A stretch of DNA of 64,000 bases from Comamonas sp. BIGb0124. GTDB taxonomy: Bacteria > Pseudomonadota > Gammaproteobacteria > Burkholderiales > Burkholderiaceae_C. The position numbers and the translations under genes are program-made. Each line of letters begins with the position of its first letter. The stretch's first letter is position 1. The notes under the pieces are model-generated. The model was not told the DNA's origin and searched no databases. It saw only the letters and a list, made by a program, of their open reading frames with translations. This document shows, piece after piece, positions 43,618 to 52,397 of the stretch. The stretch lies in assembly GCF_003752175.1 (NCBI RefSeq), contig NZ_RJVF01000008.1:992001-1056000 (forward strand), written 5' to 3'.

Positions 43618-46262
43618 CCTGGTACAAGGCTGGATTGATCAGTGTGGCCCAAGGCAGCACGACCGTACAAGGCATTGGCACGGCCTGGGTGGACAACGTC
43701 CTGCTGGGCGACGGACTGCGTGGGCCCGATGGCACGACCTACGAAATCGTCGAGCGGGCCTCCAACACGTCGATGGAGATTTTTCCGGCCTATGCGGGGC
43801 CGACCGTTGCAGAACAGCGGTACTTGATCATTCCCGTTCCTGGCCGCACCAAAGCGCTGGCCGATCGGGCCTCGACCATGATGGACGGCCTGGATCAGGA
43901 CCTGTCCAATGTCGTGGCCGATGCCAAAACAGCGGCTGAAGGCGTCGTGGCCACCGCCACCGAGTCCATCGACGGCAAGGTGGCGGCCGCCCAGGCGGCA
44001 AGTGTTGCGGCGGAGGGCGTGCTCGAGCAGACGAATGTGGCGGCCGCCTCGGCAGGCACCTACACCTTTCGGTCGGAAGGCCTGGCCGTGGTGGCCGAGG
44101 GCGGTTACTTCTGGTCCCCGGACGGTGCCACAGCGGGCTACCTGGGCTTGTGGCGCAAGGTGTCTGGAGCGGCGGTGGCGCAAGGGGTTGAACAGCCCCT
44201 CAAGTCCGTGTTCGAGTCCGTGCGCAGCCTCAGTGGCGTAGCGGCCGGAGCAGCTGCGCGGACGGGTGAGCTCAACGCGCTGACCGATGTCAGCCGCATG
44301 GCGCTCGATTACCTCGGAGCCAGTGGCAACCCGACCCTGGCGACGTACGTCGGCACGGCCAACGGCATGCGCGTGGTGACGCCGGCGAACACCCGAATCT
44401 GGATGATGTCGACCGACTGCCAACGGTCCGGTGGCGTTGATCGGTACCGCATCGCCTTCACGGCAGAGGCGCTGCCTAGTGCGCCATCGATCTCGTTTGC
44501 CTGTGGCCTGGCAGTGGGCTCCGGCGCCGCGCGTCGCATGTACCTGTACCTCAACACCGGGATCGTGGCGCGGTACAACAACGACGGCACCTTCACCAAC
44601 CTGATGGGGCCGTCGACGGGTGCCGGCCAGGCTGCCCGTGCGTGGGCTGCAGGACAGTCCGGTGGGCTCCAGTTGGACGTCAAGCCCGATGGCTCGGGCA
44701 CGCTACTGGTCATCAGTCCTGACGGGGTCCTGCATTCCGTCGCCTTGGCCGCTGCCGAGGTGCCGGCGGGCCGGGTCGCGATCGCGGTGCGCGGCAACGG
44801 CACCGCGCTGTTCACTTCGCTGTGGACCGAGGGCTATACAAAGATGGCGAAGGACCGCATCGACGAAGTCGACGCCACTGCGGTTGCCGCCAAAACCGAG
44901 TCGGCTACCGCGCTGCAGATGTCTGGCCAGAACAGAGCAGCGATGGATCGGCTGCTCGGCTTCATGCGCCGGCCGCCGCCGCCGGGCTGGGACCGATGGG
45001 TGCCCGACTTCAACATCTACCGCTTCGAGCGGGGGATCTTTTTCACGGACTACGACCACGAGTCGCGCCGGCCGTTTCCGGCGGGGACCGGCACGACCTA
45101 CTACGTGGGCTTTCCGGGCGCCTCAGACGCCAACAACGGGGCCGCCGAAGGCACATCTTTCGCGAGCCTGTACAAGGCCATCCAGGGGCGGACCGGCAAT
45201 GTCGAGGTGATCGTCAGCGAGACAGGGGGCGATGGCGCGGGCCGCTACAACGGCGTGCTGGGCTGTCGGGGGGCGATCATGACCGGCAACCTGGTCATTC
45301 GATCCAAGAACGGGGGTCTGGTCACCACGGCCTGCCAGAAGACGGCTGCGCTCACCTGGACCCTGGTGCCCGCCAAGACGCGGACCTACCAGGCGACGGT
45401 CTCGAGCATCGGCGCGGTGGTCGACCGCAAGCGGCCCGACACGGTGGGCTACGCCACGCATCAGATGCTGGTGGCCGCCTTGGATGACGTAGAGACGGTG
45501 GCCGGGAGCTATTTCAAGGCCACCAACACGCTTTACGTGAGCACCGCGGATGGACGTGTGCCCGATGAGGACATCGTGGTGTACGACGACATCATCAATG
45601 GCTACTACAGCGCGTCAGCGGGTGTCCTTTGGACCGACGGCGTGGTGTTTGAGGGCGGGGCGCGGCCGCTCTATCTGCACAACACCGTGGAAACGGATCT
45701 GCAGGTGGCCTATCTGGGCAACGGCGCGCTGCTGTATGGCGGCGGCAGCGCCGATGGCAATGCCATCACAGGCCGTGGCCACATCCGCGCTTACTGCTAC
45801 CGCATGAAGCTGGCGGAGTCTTTGGCCGACAACCTGAACTGGCATGCGCTCAACGGCACGTCGACGGCTTCGATCACGGCCATCGAGATCGAATGCGAAA
45901 GCTATTACGCCGGCCACAACACGCTGGGCAACAACAACGCCTCCACCAGCCACGAAGCGGGCACCGTCATCTCGATCATGCCTATCTACCTCCACGGCCA
46001 GAACCGGGTGGTGCACGACATTGACAACTCGCGCCGGTGGATCCTGGGCGGAAAGATCGGCTACAGCCGCGGCACCGGGAGCACGGGCATCAGCGTGGTG
46101 GCCGGCACGGGCTCGGTCATCTACATGGATGAAGTCGAACTGGTCGGCAGTGAGTACGACTTCAACGTCGGGGCCGGCAGCGCGATCTACGTAAACGGCG
46201 TGGTTTCAGCGGGTCGGCTCTATCCGAACTCTCTTCTACTATTACAGTACATCCCCAAGTGA
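43614..46262 (+). CDS. Tail fibre/tailspike with pectate-lyase-like beta helix
   Basis: 882 residues from ATG 43614. The N-terminus MTWYKAGLISVAQGSTTVQG and helical linker (about 90-180) are structural. A concanavalin/jelly-roll-like part (about 215-400) precedes a C-terminal region with YYVGFPGASDANNGAAEGTS, typical of right-handed beta-helix spikes, followed by repeated short strands to LLLLQYIPK. It may bind or degrade surface polysaccharide. The end of the gene marks the change into AT-rich cargo DNA. Confidence 0.82.
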   Translation: MTWYKAGLISVAQGSTTVQGIGTAWVDNVLLGDGLRGPDGTTYEIVERASNTSMEIFPAYAGPTVAEQRYLIIPVPGRTKALADRASTMMDGLDQDLSNVVADAKTAAEGVVATATESIDGKVAAAQAASVAAEGVLEQTNVAAASAGTYTFRSEGLAVVAEGGYFWSPDGATAGYLGLWRKVSGAAVAQGVEQPLKSVFESVRSLSGVAAGAAARTGELNALTDVSRMALDYLGASGNPTLATYVGTANGMRVVTPANTRIWMMSTDCQRSGGVDRYRIAFTAEALPSAPSISFACGLAVGSGAARRMYLYLNTGIVARYNNDGTFTNLMGPSTGAGQAARAWAAGQSGGLQLDVKPDGSGTLLVISPDGVLHSVALAAAEVPAGRVAIAVRGNGTALFTSLWTEGYTKMAKDRIDEVDATAVAAKTESATALQMSGQNRAAMDRLLGFMRRPPPPGWDRWVPDFNIYRFERGIFFTDYDHESRRPFPAGTGTTYYVGFPGASDANNGAAEGTSFASLYKAIQGRTGNVEVIVSETGGDGAGRYNGVLGCRGAIMTGNLVIRSKNGGLVTTACQKTAALTWTLVPAKTRTYQATVSSIGAVVDRKRPDTVGYATHQMLVAALDDVETVAGSYFKATNTLYVSTADGRVPDEDIVVYDDIINGYYSASAGVLWTDGVVFEGGARPLYLHNTVETDLQVAYLGNGALLYGGGSADGNAITGRGHIRAYCYRMKLAESLADNLNWHALNGTSTASITAIEIECESYYAGHNTLGNNNASTSHEAGTVISIMPIYLHGQNRVVHDIDNSRRWILGGKIGYSRGTGSTGISVVAGTGSVIYMDEVELVGSEYDFNVGAGSAIYVNGVVSAGRLYPNSLLLLQYIPK

Positions 46263-46322
46263 GTATTTTTCAATTAACCAAAACGTATACACACTCACCA
46301 GTATTTTGCAGCTCTCGATTCA

Positions 46323-46352
46323 TTCACATCAATACCACAAACCGAGTACAAT
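46323..46352 (+). promoter_or_regulatory. Candidate promoter of the PIN cargo gene
   Basis: TTCACA (46323-46328) and TACAAT (46347-46352) are spaced by 18 nt, each one mismatch from the sigma-70 consensus. They lie 41 nt before the gene, after the fibre gene stop. An own promoter fits an independently expressed cargo gene. Confidence 0.55.
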
Positions 46353-46392
46353 TACAGCGTTACAAATCTGACCAAGAACTAGAGGGGGCCTT

Positions 46393-47775
46393 ATGAAAGA
46401 CGGATTCAAGCACTATTACCAACCTACACAGGAGGAATTTTCACTTCTCTGGAAAAATGCGACCGTAATACTCGACACCAATGTTCTACTGGACCTCTAC
46501 CGCCTACCCCAATCGCAGCAGGAAGAGATATTTAAAGCTTTAGAAGGTCTTAAAGATAGATTATGGATTCCACATCAAGTGGCGCTAGAATTTCATCGCC
46601 GCCGCATCACTGTGATTGAAGGAGTTCAAAAATCAAGCAAGGAAATTGCAAACACAATTGAAAAGTCCTCCAAGGAAATTCAATCTGCAGTTGAACAGTT
46701 TAAACTGGAACATCGCAGTTCCAGCATCGAGATTCAGGACACACTCGGCAAGTTAAGCTCAGCCATTAACGAACTAAAAGCTGCTGTAAAATCCATACAA
46801 GATACTGAACCTCAAATATCACAAGACGACCCAACAAGAGATCGATTGGTACAGCTTTACAACGGTAAAACAGGCCCTGCCCCAACAAGCCAAAAAGATC
46901 TTGATAGATTAGTACAAAACGGGGAGGATCGCTACAAGAATCTAATACCTCCAGGCTTTCAAGATTCCGATAAGGACAAAAATCCAAAAACATCTCATTT
47001 CTGGGCCAATGGCGTTTTATATCGAAGAATGTTTGGCGATTTGATTCTTTGGAATCAAATATTAAACTATACGATAGATAATAAGAAAAAGCACGTTATC
47101 TTGGTCACTTCGGACAAGAAAGCGGATTGGTGGCAAATCGAGTATGGCAGGACACTCGGCCCACATCAGGAGCTCATTTACGAAGCAAATACGAAAGGCG
47201 GCATCGATCACTTCTGGATGTATTCAGCACCCGAATTTGCCAAACATGCCAAAGAACTAACCGGCGCTGAGATATCTCAGCCAACCATTGACAAGCTCCA
47301 ACAAGTTGAACAAACAGAAGCCAAAGATTCAGAATCTCACCTATGGAGTGACCAAGCAGCCAAATTCAATGATTACATCAGATTATTCAAATCATGGATG
47401 CTGCAATTTTATCCTGACGTCACGTTCAGTATTGAGTATCAAATCCTCATAGCAACTCAACCCCAAAAGGGACATAAAAATGGCTTTGCAGTAGTTTATG
47501 CGAATACATCCAACCGTCTCAACTTACACCCAGAAATCGCTGTAGCCAGCACAAAAGGGGCAAATCTAAAGGCATCCGGGGTAATCAAAGAGTTTCGCCT
47601 AGTAATTGTTTTCCCTACACCCACGGCATACTATATAAAAAATCTTGCGACTGAAGAGATGAAAATGGACGCAGCCGACATACAACGCCGCTATCATCTA
47701 GACGGTGTTATCTGGGGCGCGGCAACTGACCCTTTTGAATTCATAGGTACGACATCTGCTCCTCACCACGAGTAG
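46393..47775 (+). CDS. PIN-like domain nuclease (cargo gene)
   Basis: 460 residues. PIN motifs: VILDTNVLLDLYRLP (Asp28, Asn30), VALEFHRRR (Glu66) and, after a coiled-coil insertion (about 75-135), HVILVTSDKKADWWQIEYG with the later Asp. This matches the PIN-like DUF4935/PIN_8 group. The C-terminal 150 residues (SDQAAKFNDYIRLFKSWMLQF onwards) are of unknown fold. PIN domains are metal-dependent RNases. The gene is clearly AT-rich against the GC-rich tail and lysis genes, has GAGGGGG before the ATG, its own promoter-like boxes and a terminator, so it looks like a recently acquired cargo gene. An antiphage role is plausible but inferred. Confidence 0.82.
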   Translation: MKDGFKHYYQPTQEEFSLLWKNATVILDTNVLLDLYRLPQSQQEEIFKALEGLKDRLWIPHQVALEFHRRRITVIEGVQKSSKEIANTIEKSSKEIQSAVEQFKLEHRSSSIEIQDTLGKLSSAINELKAAVKSIQDTEPQISQDDPTRDRLVQLYNGKTGPAPTSQKDLDRLVQNGEDRYKNLIPPGFQDSDKDKNPKTSHFWANGVLYRRMFGDLILWNQILNYTIDNKKKHVILVTSDKKADWWQIEYGRTLGPHQELIYEANTKGGIDHFWMYSAPEFAKHAKELTGAEISQPTIDKLQQVEQTEAKDSESHLWSDQAAKFNDYIRLFKSWMLQFYPDVTFSIEYQILIATQPQKGHKNGFAVVYANTSNRLNLHPEIAVASTKGANLKASGVIKEFRLVIVFPTPTAYYIKNLATEEMKMDAADIQRRYHLDGVIWGAATDPFEFIGTTSAPHHE

Positions 47776-47808
47776 GACGTCAACTAATTCGCTAACTGAG
47801 CTCAATCA

Positions 47809-47845
47809 GTCCGGTTTCTTCCCATGAAACCGGACTGTTTTTTTT
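47809..47845 (+). terminator. Terminator (hairpin repeat copy 3)
   Basis: GTCCGGTTTC / GAAACCGGAC with loop TTCCCAT, then TG and eight T. It follows the PIN cargo gene. The sequence after the T tract (GAGACTGGCAG) resembles that after copy 2 (GAGACTGCCTG). Confidence 0.9.
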
Positions 47846-47859
47846 AGAGACTGGCAGTC

Positions 47860-48321
47860 ATGTCCTGGTCCAGCCTTCTCCACCCCCGATATTGGCACGC
47901 CCGCATGCAGCTTGTGACTCTCGTTGCCTCCATGCTCGCGGTAACGGTCGGCGAGCCTGCCTCCATCCTCCACCAGATCATTGGCTCTACCGGCCGCCAT
48001 GGCTGGTTCTGGGTGGGATTGCTCATCGTCGTCACCGCCCTGGCCGCCGTCGACATCCTGATCAATGACGTCTTGCCTGATCGGATCTCCCTTGGTCCGC
48101 TCAAAAACCGCCGTTACCTGGTTTACATGGCTCTGTCCATGGGCCTGATCAGCCTATGCGCGGTGATCGTCATTGCCAATGGAACCACCAGCGTTCTGCT
48201 GGTCTGGTTGGTACCCGGGTTTGGCGCTGCTCACCTCGCGATCACCGATTTCTATCTTCGGCATCAAGGCCGACTCATTCAATCCAACGAGGAGAAAGCC
48301 AATGCCGTCGAAGTTCATTGA
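47860..48321 (+). CDS. Phage membrane protein, lysis-region
   Basis: 153 residues with about four hydrophobic segments (LVTLVASMLAVTVG, FWVGLLIVVTALAAVDILI, YLVYMALSMGLISLCAVIV, LLVWLVPGFGAAHLAI) and a polar C-terminus. Position before the holin-like gene suggests a lysis or anti-holin function, but the family is not recognised. The next gene starts inside its 3' end. Confidence 0.65.
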   Translation: MSWSSLLHPRYWHARMQLVTLVASMLAVTVGEPASILHQIIGSTGRHGWFWVGLLIVVTALAAVDILINDVLPDRISLGPLKNRRYLVYMALSMGLISLCAVIVIANGTTSVLLVWLVPGFGAAHLAITDFYLRHQGRLIQSNEEKANAVEVH

Positions 48322-48847
48322 CCTGGTGCGTGTGATCAAGGCCCGCATGCAGACATCGCCCAGCGAGCAATTGACAGCCCCAAAAGTGCGTACAGCTGTG
48401 TGGTTCGTTGTCGGTCTGCTGTGGGGGCCGTGGTTCTTGCTGGGCGGCCTGACGGCCATTCCATCGCTGGCATGGGCCAGCCCCGACCTCAAGCAGGCCC
48501 TCGAGTCCCCTCTCAATGTTTCCCTGGTGTTGGTTGCCTTGGCCATCCTGCTATCGAGCCTGTCGGCGGCGACCGCTTTGCTCATCCGCCTCGATCGCGA
48601 ACTGAGCCAGGCACAGCATCGGACCCTGCCCCACATGGCCATCCTGTGCGCCTGGCACATGGCCGGAGGTTGGTGCGCCGGCACGGTTGCGTTCATGACT
48701 GCTCAGACCGCACAGATGGATGTGTGGACCAGCCTGATCGGCGTGGTCCTAGCCAGCTTCTCAGGCGCCAAGTTCCTCGAGTTCATGGCCGAGCGCTACA
48801 TGACGGGCAAGTTTCCGCCGCCGGCGGGAACCGCCCGTGGGGGCTGA
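48302..48847 (+). CDS. Putative holin
   Basis: 181 residues with four likely membrane helices (TAVWFVVGLLWGPWFLLGG, VSLVLVALAILLSSLSAATA, MAILCAWHMAGGWCAGTVAF, VWTSLIGVVLASFSGA) and short charged ends. Its location directly before the endolysin genes suggests a holin, which forms membrane lesions for lysis. No specific holin signature is visible. It overlaps the previous gene by 20 nt. Confidence 0.6.
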   Translation: MPSKFIDLVRVIKARMQTSPSEQLTAPKVRTAVWFVVGLLWGPWFLLGGLTAIPSLAWASPDLKQALESPLNVSLVLVALAILLSSLSAATALLIRLDRELSQAQHRTLPHMAILCAWHMAGGWCAGTVAFMTAQTAQMDVWTSLIGVVLASFSGAKFLEFMAERYMTGKFPPPAGTARGG

Positions 48848-48849
48848 TC

Positions 48850-49392
48850 GTGTCCAAACCCCCGCTGAGCACCTCGAATCTGAACCGTGCTGCCGCTCGC
48901 CTCGGCTGCACGCTCGAGCGACTGGAGGATGTGTGTGGGATCAAAGCCGGTCTCACCGGCTTCGATGTGGCCGGTCGACCTCTTGTTCGCCTCGAGGGCG
49001 ATGTCTTCAGTGAGCTGTCCGGGGCATTCTTCGATGACAGCCACCCGAGCGTCAGTCATCTGCCGCCAGCTGATCGCCACTATGCGCGTGGCAAGACCTT
49101 GGACGAACGCAATGACGGTGAGCATGCTCGGCTGGCCTTGGCCTCTAGCCTGAGCTCCGCTGACGCGCTGAAAGCCACCCGTTGGGGCCGCTTCATGCTT
49201 TTAGGAAAAGACCACACCCTGTGCGGCCATCGGGGCATCAGCTCCTTCGTCAATGCCATGCACCGCGACGAAGCCTCACAGCTCGATTGTTTTGTCGCCT
49301 TCGTCCTCGCTCAGCCTCCACTGCTGGGCTCACTTCGCACGGGCAACGTGCGCAAGTTTTTTCACCTAACCCAAACCAACTTGAAAGCCTGA
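48850..49392 (+). CDS. DUF3380 N-acetylmuramidase-like protein, apparently degenerate
   Basis: 180 residues from GTG. GFDVAGRPLVRLEGDVFSEL and ATRWGRFMLLGKDHTLCGHR, then SSFVNAMHRDEASQLDCFVA match the DUF3380 muramidase family. The usual acidic E-V-E before the GF element is replaced here by G-I-K (VCGIKAGLTGF), so the catalytic Glu seems lost. A separate lambda R-type endolysin follows 2 nt later. It may be a cell-wall-binding or regulatory relic. Confidence 0.68.
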   Translation: MSKPPLSTSNLNRAAARLGCTLERLEDVCGIKAGLTGFDVAGRPLVRLEGDVFSELSGAFFDDSHPSVSHLPPADRHYARGKTLDERNDGEHARLALASSLSSADALKATRWGRFMLLGKDHTLCGHRGISSFVNAMHRDEASQLDCFVAFVLAQPPLLGSLRTGNVRKFFHLTQTNLKA

Positions 49393-49394
49393 TC

Positions 49395-49958
49395 ATGCCG
49401 GTCATCACCCCAGCCGCCGCCGGCGGCGACAACGTTGTTGCCTTCCTCGACACGCTCGCCTGGTCAGAGATCGGCGAAAAGATGCTGAAGGATCCGGCCT
49501 CCGATAACGGCTACAAGCTGCTGGTGGGATCCTTGCCCGGCAAGTTGCTCACATTCAACGACTACAGCCGGCACCCCAACCAGCTCATTAGCTTGCCCAA
49601 GCTGGGAATCAAAAGTTCTGCGGCCGGCCGCTACCAGTTCCTCTCCAGCACCTGGCGTCAGATCGTGAAGGTGTACGGCTTCAAAGGGCGATTCATTCCG
49701 GAAGCCCAGGATCTGGCCGCGATCAAGCTGCTCAAGGAATGCGGCGCCCTCCCCTTGATCCAAGCAGGCAAGATTTCCGATGCCATTCGTAAGGCCGCAC
49801 CGATCTGGGCAAGTCTGCCCGGTGCTGGTTACGGGCAGCGTGAGCATGAGTTGGTCAGCCTCCTCGAGATCTACGCGTCGGAAAAGCCGACGAATGTGCA
49901 AACCGATGGCGAGGAACTGCTCGCCCACTACTGCGACTGCGGCGGAGCGTTGGCATGA
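49395..49958 (+). CDS. Lambda R-type endolysin (lytic transglycosylase)
   Basis: 187 residues. VVAFLDTLAWSEIGEKML (with the catalytic Glu in AWSE), FNDYSRHPNQLISLPKLGIK, AAGRYQFLSSTWRQI and APIWASLPGAGYGQREHEL align well with lambda R endolysin. The C-terminus is longer and has CDCGGALA. It cleaves the glycan backbone of peptidoglycan. No signal peptide, so it needs the holin. Confidence 0.92.
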   Translation: MPVITPAAAGGDNVVAFLDTLAWSEIGEKMLKDPASDNGYKLLVGSLPGKLLTFNDYSRHPNQLISLPKLGIKSSAAGRYQFLSSTWRQIVKVYGFKGRFIPEAQDLAAIKLLKECGALPLIQAGKISDAIRKAAPIWASLPGAGYGQREHELVSLLEIYASEKPTNVQTDGEELLAHYCDCGGALA

Positions 49959-50506
49959 CGGTGTGGCTGACGTCTGCTCGCTGGTGGGTCGTGCTGGTGA
50001 TCATCGCGGGCCTGACCGGTTGGGGTCTCACACAGACCTTGCGCCTTGCAGTGACTGCTCGGTCGCTGGCTGAGCTTCAACGTGATCACGCTGCCCAGCA
50101 AAACGCGGACGCCGTCGCAAACGCCGTCGGCATAGCCCTTCACTCCCGCCTGCAACAGGACAACACCCATGCATTCACCACAAACCTGCTCGGTCTGGCC
50201 AGGTCCGAAGCTGCCGGCGCTGCTCGCCGCGATTCTGATGCTGATCGCATTGCCGGGCTGCAGCGCGATCTCCGAGCAGCCGCCACTGCCTCGGCGCAGT
50301 CAGCAGTTGACGCCCGTGCCGCAGGAGATCTCCGGGATCAGAACCGACAGCTCCTCGGAATGGTTGAGCGAGGCATCGGAAGCGTTGGACGGCTCCGAGC
50401 TGTGGTTGGACGAGGTGTCGAGGTGGTCGAACGCCGAGACGCTGAAGTCTCTGCGCTGAAAGGGCAAGTCAAAGCCGATCGAGCAGCCAGGGCAACTGGC
50501 GAGTGA
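49955..50506 (+). CDS. Inner-membrane spanin Rz
   Basis: 183 residues. An N-terminal membrane anchor (WWVVLVIIAGLTGWGLTQTL) precedes a long Ala/Arg/Gln-rich coiled coil in the periplasm. Position after the endolysin and the nested Rz1 reading frame identify an i-spanin. It overlaps the endolysin by 4 nt. Confidence 0.87.
   Translation: MTVWLTSARWWVVLVIIAGLTGWGLTQTLRLAVTARSLAELQRDHAAQQNADAVANAVGIALHSRLQQDNTHAFTTNLLGLARSEAAGAARRDSDADRIAGLQRDLRAAATASAQSAVDARAAGDLRDQNRQLLGMVERGIGSVGRLRAVVGRGVEVVERRDAEVSALKGQVKADRAARATGE
50169..50459 (+). CDS. Outer-membrane spanin Rz1 (nested in Rz)
   Basis: 96 residues in a different frame wholly inside Rz. The signal LPALLAAILMLIALPGCSAI has a lipobox ALPGC, and Pro-rich QPPLPRRSQQLTPVPQ follows, as in Rz1 lipoproteins. 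It bridges to Rz to fuse the inner and outer membranes in lysis. Confidence 0.88.
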   Translation: MHSPQTCSVWPGPKLPALLAAILMLIALPGCSAISEQPPLPRRSQQLTPVPQEISGIRTDSSSEWLSEASEALDGSELWLDEVSRWSNAETLKSLR

Positions 50507-50507
50507 C

Positions 50508-51800
50508 TCACGCGCTGGCGATCATGATGGCGTCCCAGTCCGTTGTGTAGTCAGCGCTGCGCCGGCTTTGCTTCATAGTCATCTGCCGCCGCGCACCGGC
50601 CGTGCCCGCGCTGGCTACCTTCAGCGTGCCACGGCCGTACTTGTCATTGACTGCATCAAGCGCCGCCATCAGTCGCGAGCGATCACGCGGCTCGGGCTCT
50701 AGGTCGAGCTCCTGCTGCACAACGCCGACCGGGCTTAGATCGAGCAGAATCACGCCGGCCTTGATCAGGCGATACCCAGGCTCATAGATCGAGCGCATTC
50801 CGGCGCAGGCCGCGTGCACAAGAGCCGCCGTGTCAGATGTCGGGCGACGCAGCGGCACGATGGTTGCTTTGCTGAATTGCGGGTCGTCTCGATGCGGACT
50901 GGTGTGAGCGAAGACCTGCAGTTGCGCGGCGACGCTGCCTTGTTGCCGCAGCTTCTGCGCCGCCCGGCTGGCGTGTTCCGTAACCGCCTCGATCAGCGGG
51001 TCGAGATCGGTGATGACCTGGCCAAACGACCGGGTGCAGGCGATCTCTTTCTTCGCTGGCGGCGCATCCTCCAGTGCGATGCAGCTTTGGCCTTGCAGCT
51101 CGCGCACTGTGCGCTCAAGCACCACGCTCCAGCGGCGGCGGGCCACAACTGGATCCATGCGGGCAACGTCCAGCACAGTGTGCAGGCCGGCCGCGCGCAG
51201 TTGCTCACCGATGCGCCGGCCGATGCCCCAGACTTCGCCGAGGTCGGTGGCTGCCAGCACGTCGTCCAGATCCTGCGCCGGCAGCGCCGCCAGATTGCAG
51301 ACCTTCGCCAGCTCGGCTGGGTATGTCCCAGGCTTGCGATCGGCGGTCTTCGCAATGTGGTTCGCCAGCTTGGCGAGGGTCTTGGTCCGGCCGATGCCGA
51401 TACCGCAGGGCACGCCGATCCAGCGATGGATGCGATCGCGTATTGCGTGACCACGTCGCGCGAGATCCGGCACCCCGTCCAGGCCAATGAACGACTCGTC
51501 AATGCTGTAGATCTCCTGCGTCGGCCCCATCGCGGCCGCAAGCGTCATCATGCGATTGCTCATGTCACCGTACAGCGGGTAGTTCGACGACAGCGCGACC
51601 AGGCCCACTTCGCGCTCGAGGTGGCGGATTTTGAAATACGGGGCGCCCATGGAGATTCCTAGGTCCTTGGCCTCGTTGCTCCTGGCGATGGCGCAGCCGT
51701 CATTGTTGGACAGCACGACCAGCGGCCGGCCTTGCAGCCGCGGCTGAAAGACTCGCTCGCACGAGCAGTAAAAGTTGTTGCCGTCGACGAGCGCGAACAT
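50508..51800 (-). CDS. Translesion DNA polymerase V subunit UmuC-like
   Basis: 430 residues starting MFALVDGNNFYCSCERVFQP. Y-family motifs: catalytic YSIDESFIGL (about 100-109), VPCGIGIGRTKTLAKLANHI, and the helix-hairpin GEVWGIGRRIGEQL. The length fits UmuC. It follows the umuD-like gene with a 1-nt overlap. It is convergent with Rz at 1 nt distance. It extends SOS mutagenesis or lesion bypass for phage or host. Confidence 0.92.
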   Translation of the reverse strand: MFALVDGNNFYCSCERVFQPRLQGRPLVVLSNNDGCAIARSNEAKDLGISMGAPYFKIRHLEREVGLVALSSNYPLYGDMSNRMMTLAAAMGPTQEIYSIDESFIGLDGVPDLARRGHAIRDRIHRWIGVPCGIGIGRTKTLAKLANHIAKTADRKPGTYPAELAKVCNLAALPAQDLDDVLAATDLGEVWGIGRRIGEQLRAAGLHTVLDVARMDPVVARRRWSVVLERTVRELQGQSCIALEDAPPAKKEIACTRSFGQVITDLDPLIEAVTEHASRAAQKLRQQGSVAAQLQVFAHTSPHRDDPQFSKATIVPLRRPTSDTAALVHAACAGMRSIYEPGYRLIKAGVILLDLSPVGVVQQELDLEPEPRDRSRLMAALDAVNDKYGRGTLKVASAGTAGARRQMTMKQSRRSADYTTDWDAIMIASA

Positions 51801-52228
51801 CAGCGTTTGAACTGCTTGATGGTAGCAGTGACCACGCCCCAGATCTCCAAGGTCTGGCCGTCGGTCGGAACGATGTCCGGGAAGGCGGGGTTGCCGGCGC
51901 GCAGGCGCATGCCATTCGACGTGCTGAGCTCCTTGCAAGTGCACTCGCCGTCGATCACGGCAATCACGATGTGACCATGGCCGGGCCGGATGGCGCGGTC
52001 GACCACGACCACGTCGTCGTTGAAGATGCCGAACTCCCTCATGCTGTCGCCCTTGATGCGAACCATGAAGGTGGCCTGCGGGTGTTTGACCAGCTCGGAG
52101 TTGATGTCGATGCGCTTAAGGAGGTAGTCCTCGGCTGGAGATGCAAATCCCGCGCGCACGGCGCTGAACAGCGGTAGCGGAAGAAGAGTCGAGACGTCGA
52201 CTTGGACGGGGGTGTAGCCGATTTCCAT
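51800..52228 (-). CDS. UmuD-like autoprotease (S24)
   Basis: 142 residues. Cleavage site Ala26-Gly27 in SAVRAGFASPAEDY, catalytic Ser62 in KGDSM and Lys99 in CTCKEL match UmuD (E. coli Ser60/Lys97). RecA-stimulated self-cleavage should yield UmuD', the pol V subunit. It precedes umuC in an operon with overlap. Confidence 0.92.
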   Translation of the reverse strand: MEIGYTPVQVDVSTLLPLPLFSAVRAGFASPAEDYLLKRIDINSELVKHPQATFMVRIKGDSMREFGIFNDDVVVVDRAIRPGHGHIVIAVIDGECTCKELSTSNGMRLRAGNPAFPDIVPTDGQTLEIWGVVTATIKQFKR

Positions 52229-52374
52229 GATGGGATCCCTATCGGCTGTGCCGTACGATGCGCCTATGCCGGGTCGTAGCGGGTGTCATGCAAGGCCTGG
52301 CGGTGTGAGGTGGGTTGTTCTTGTTCATTTGCATCTCTTGTGAATGCTGGATGAAACCTCAGTATAAGCGCCAG

Positions 52375-52394
52375 AACTGGTTAAAAATACAGTA
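52375..52394 (+). promoter_or_regulatory. LexA box upstream of SRAP gene
   Basis: AACTG-N10-CAGTA fits the CTG-N10-CAG SOS box with an AT-rich centre (CTG at 52377, CAG at 52390). It ends 4 nt before the SRAP start and lies 147 nt from umuD, so it may control the plus-strand gene and perhaps the divergent umuDC operon. Confidence 0.65.
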
Positions 52395-52397
52395 ACT

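Noticed and set aside
43614-46262. Diversity-generating retroelement target in the tail fibre
   Set aside because: No reverse transcriptase gene or template repeat is visible in the window.
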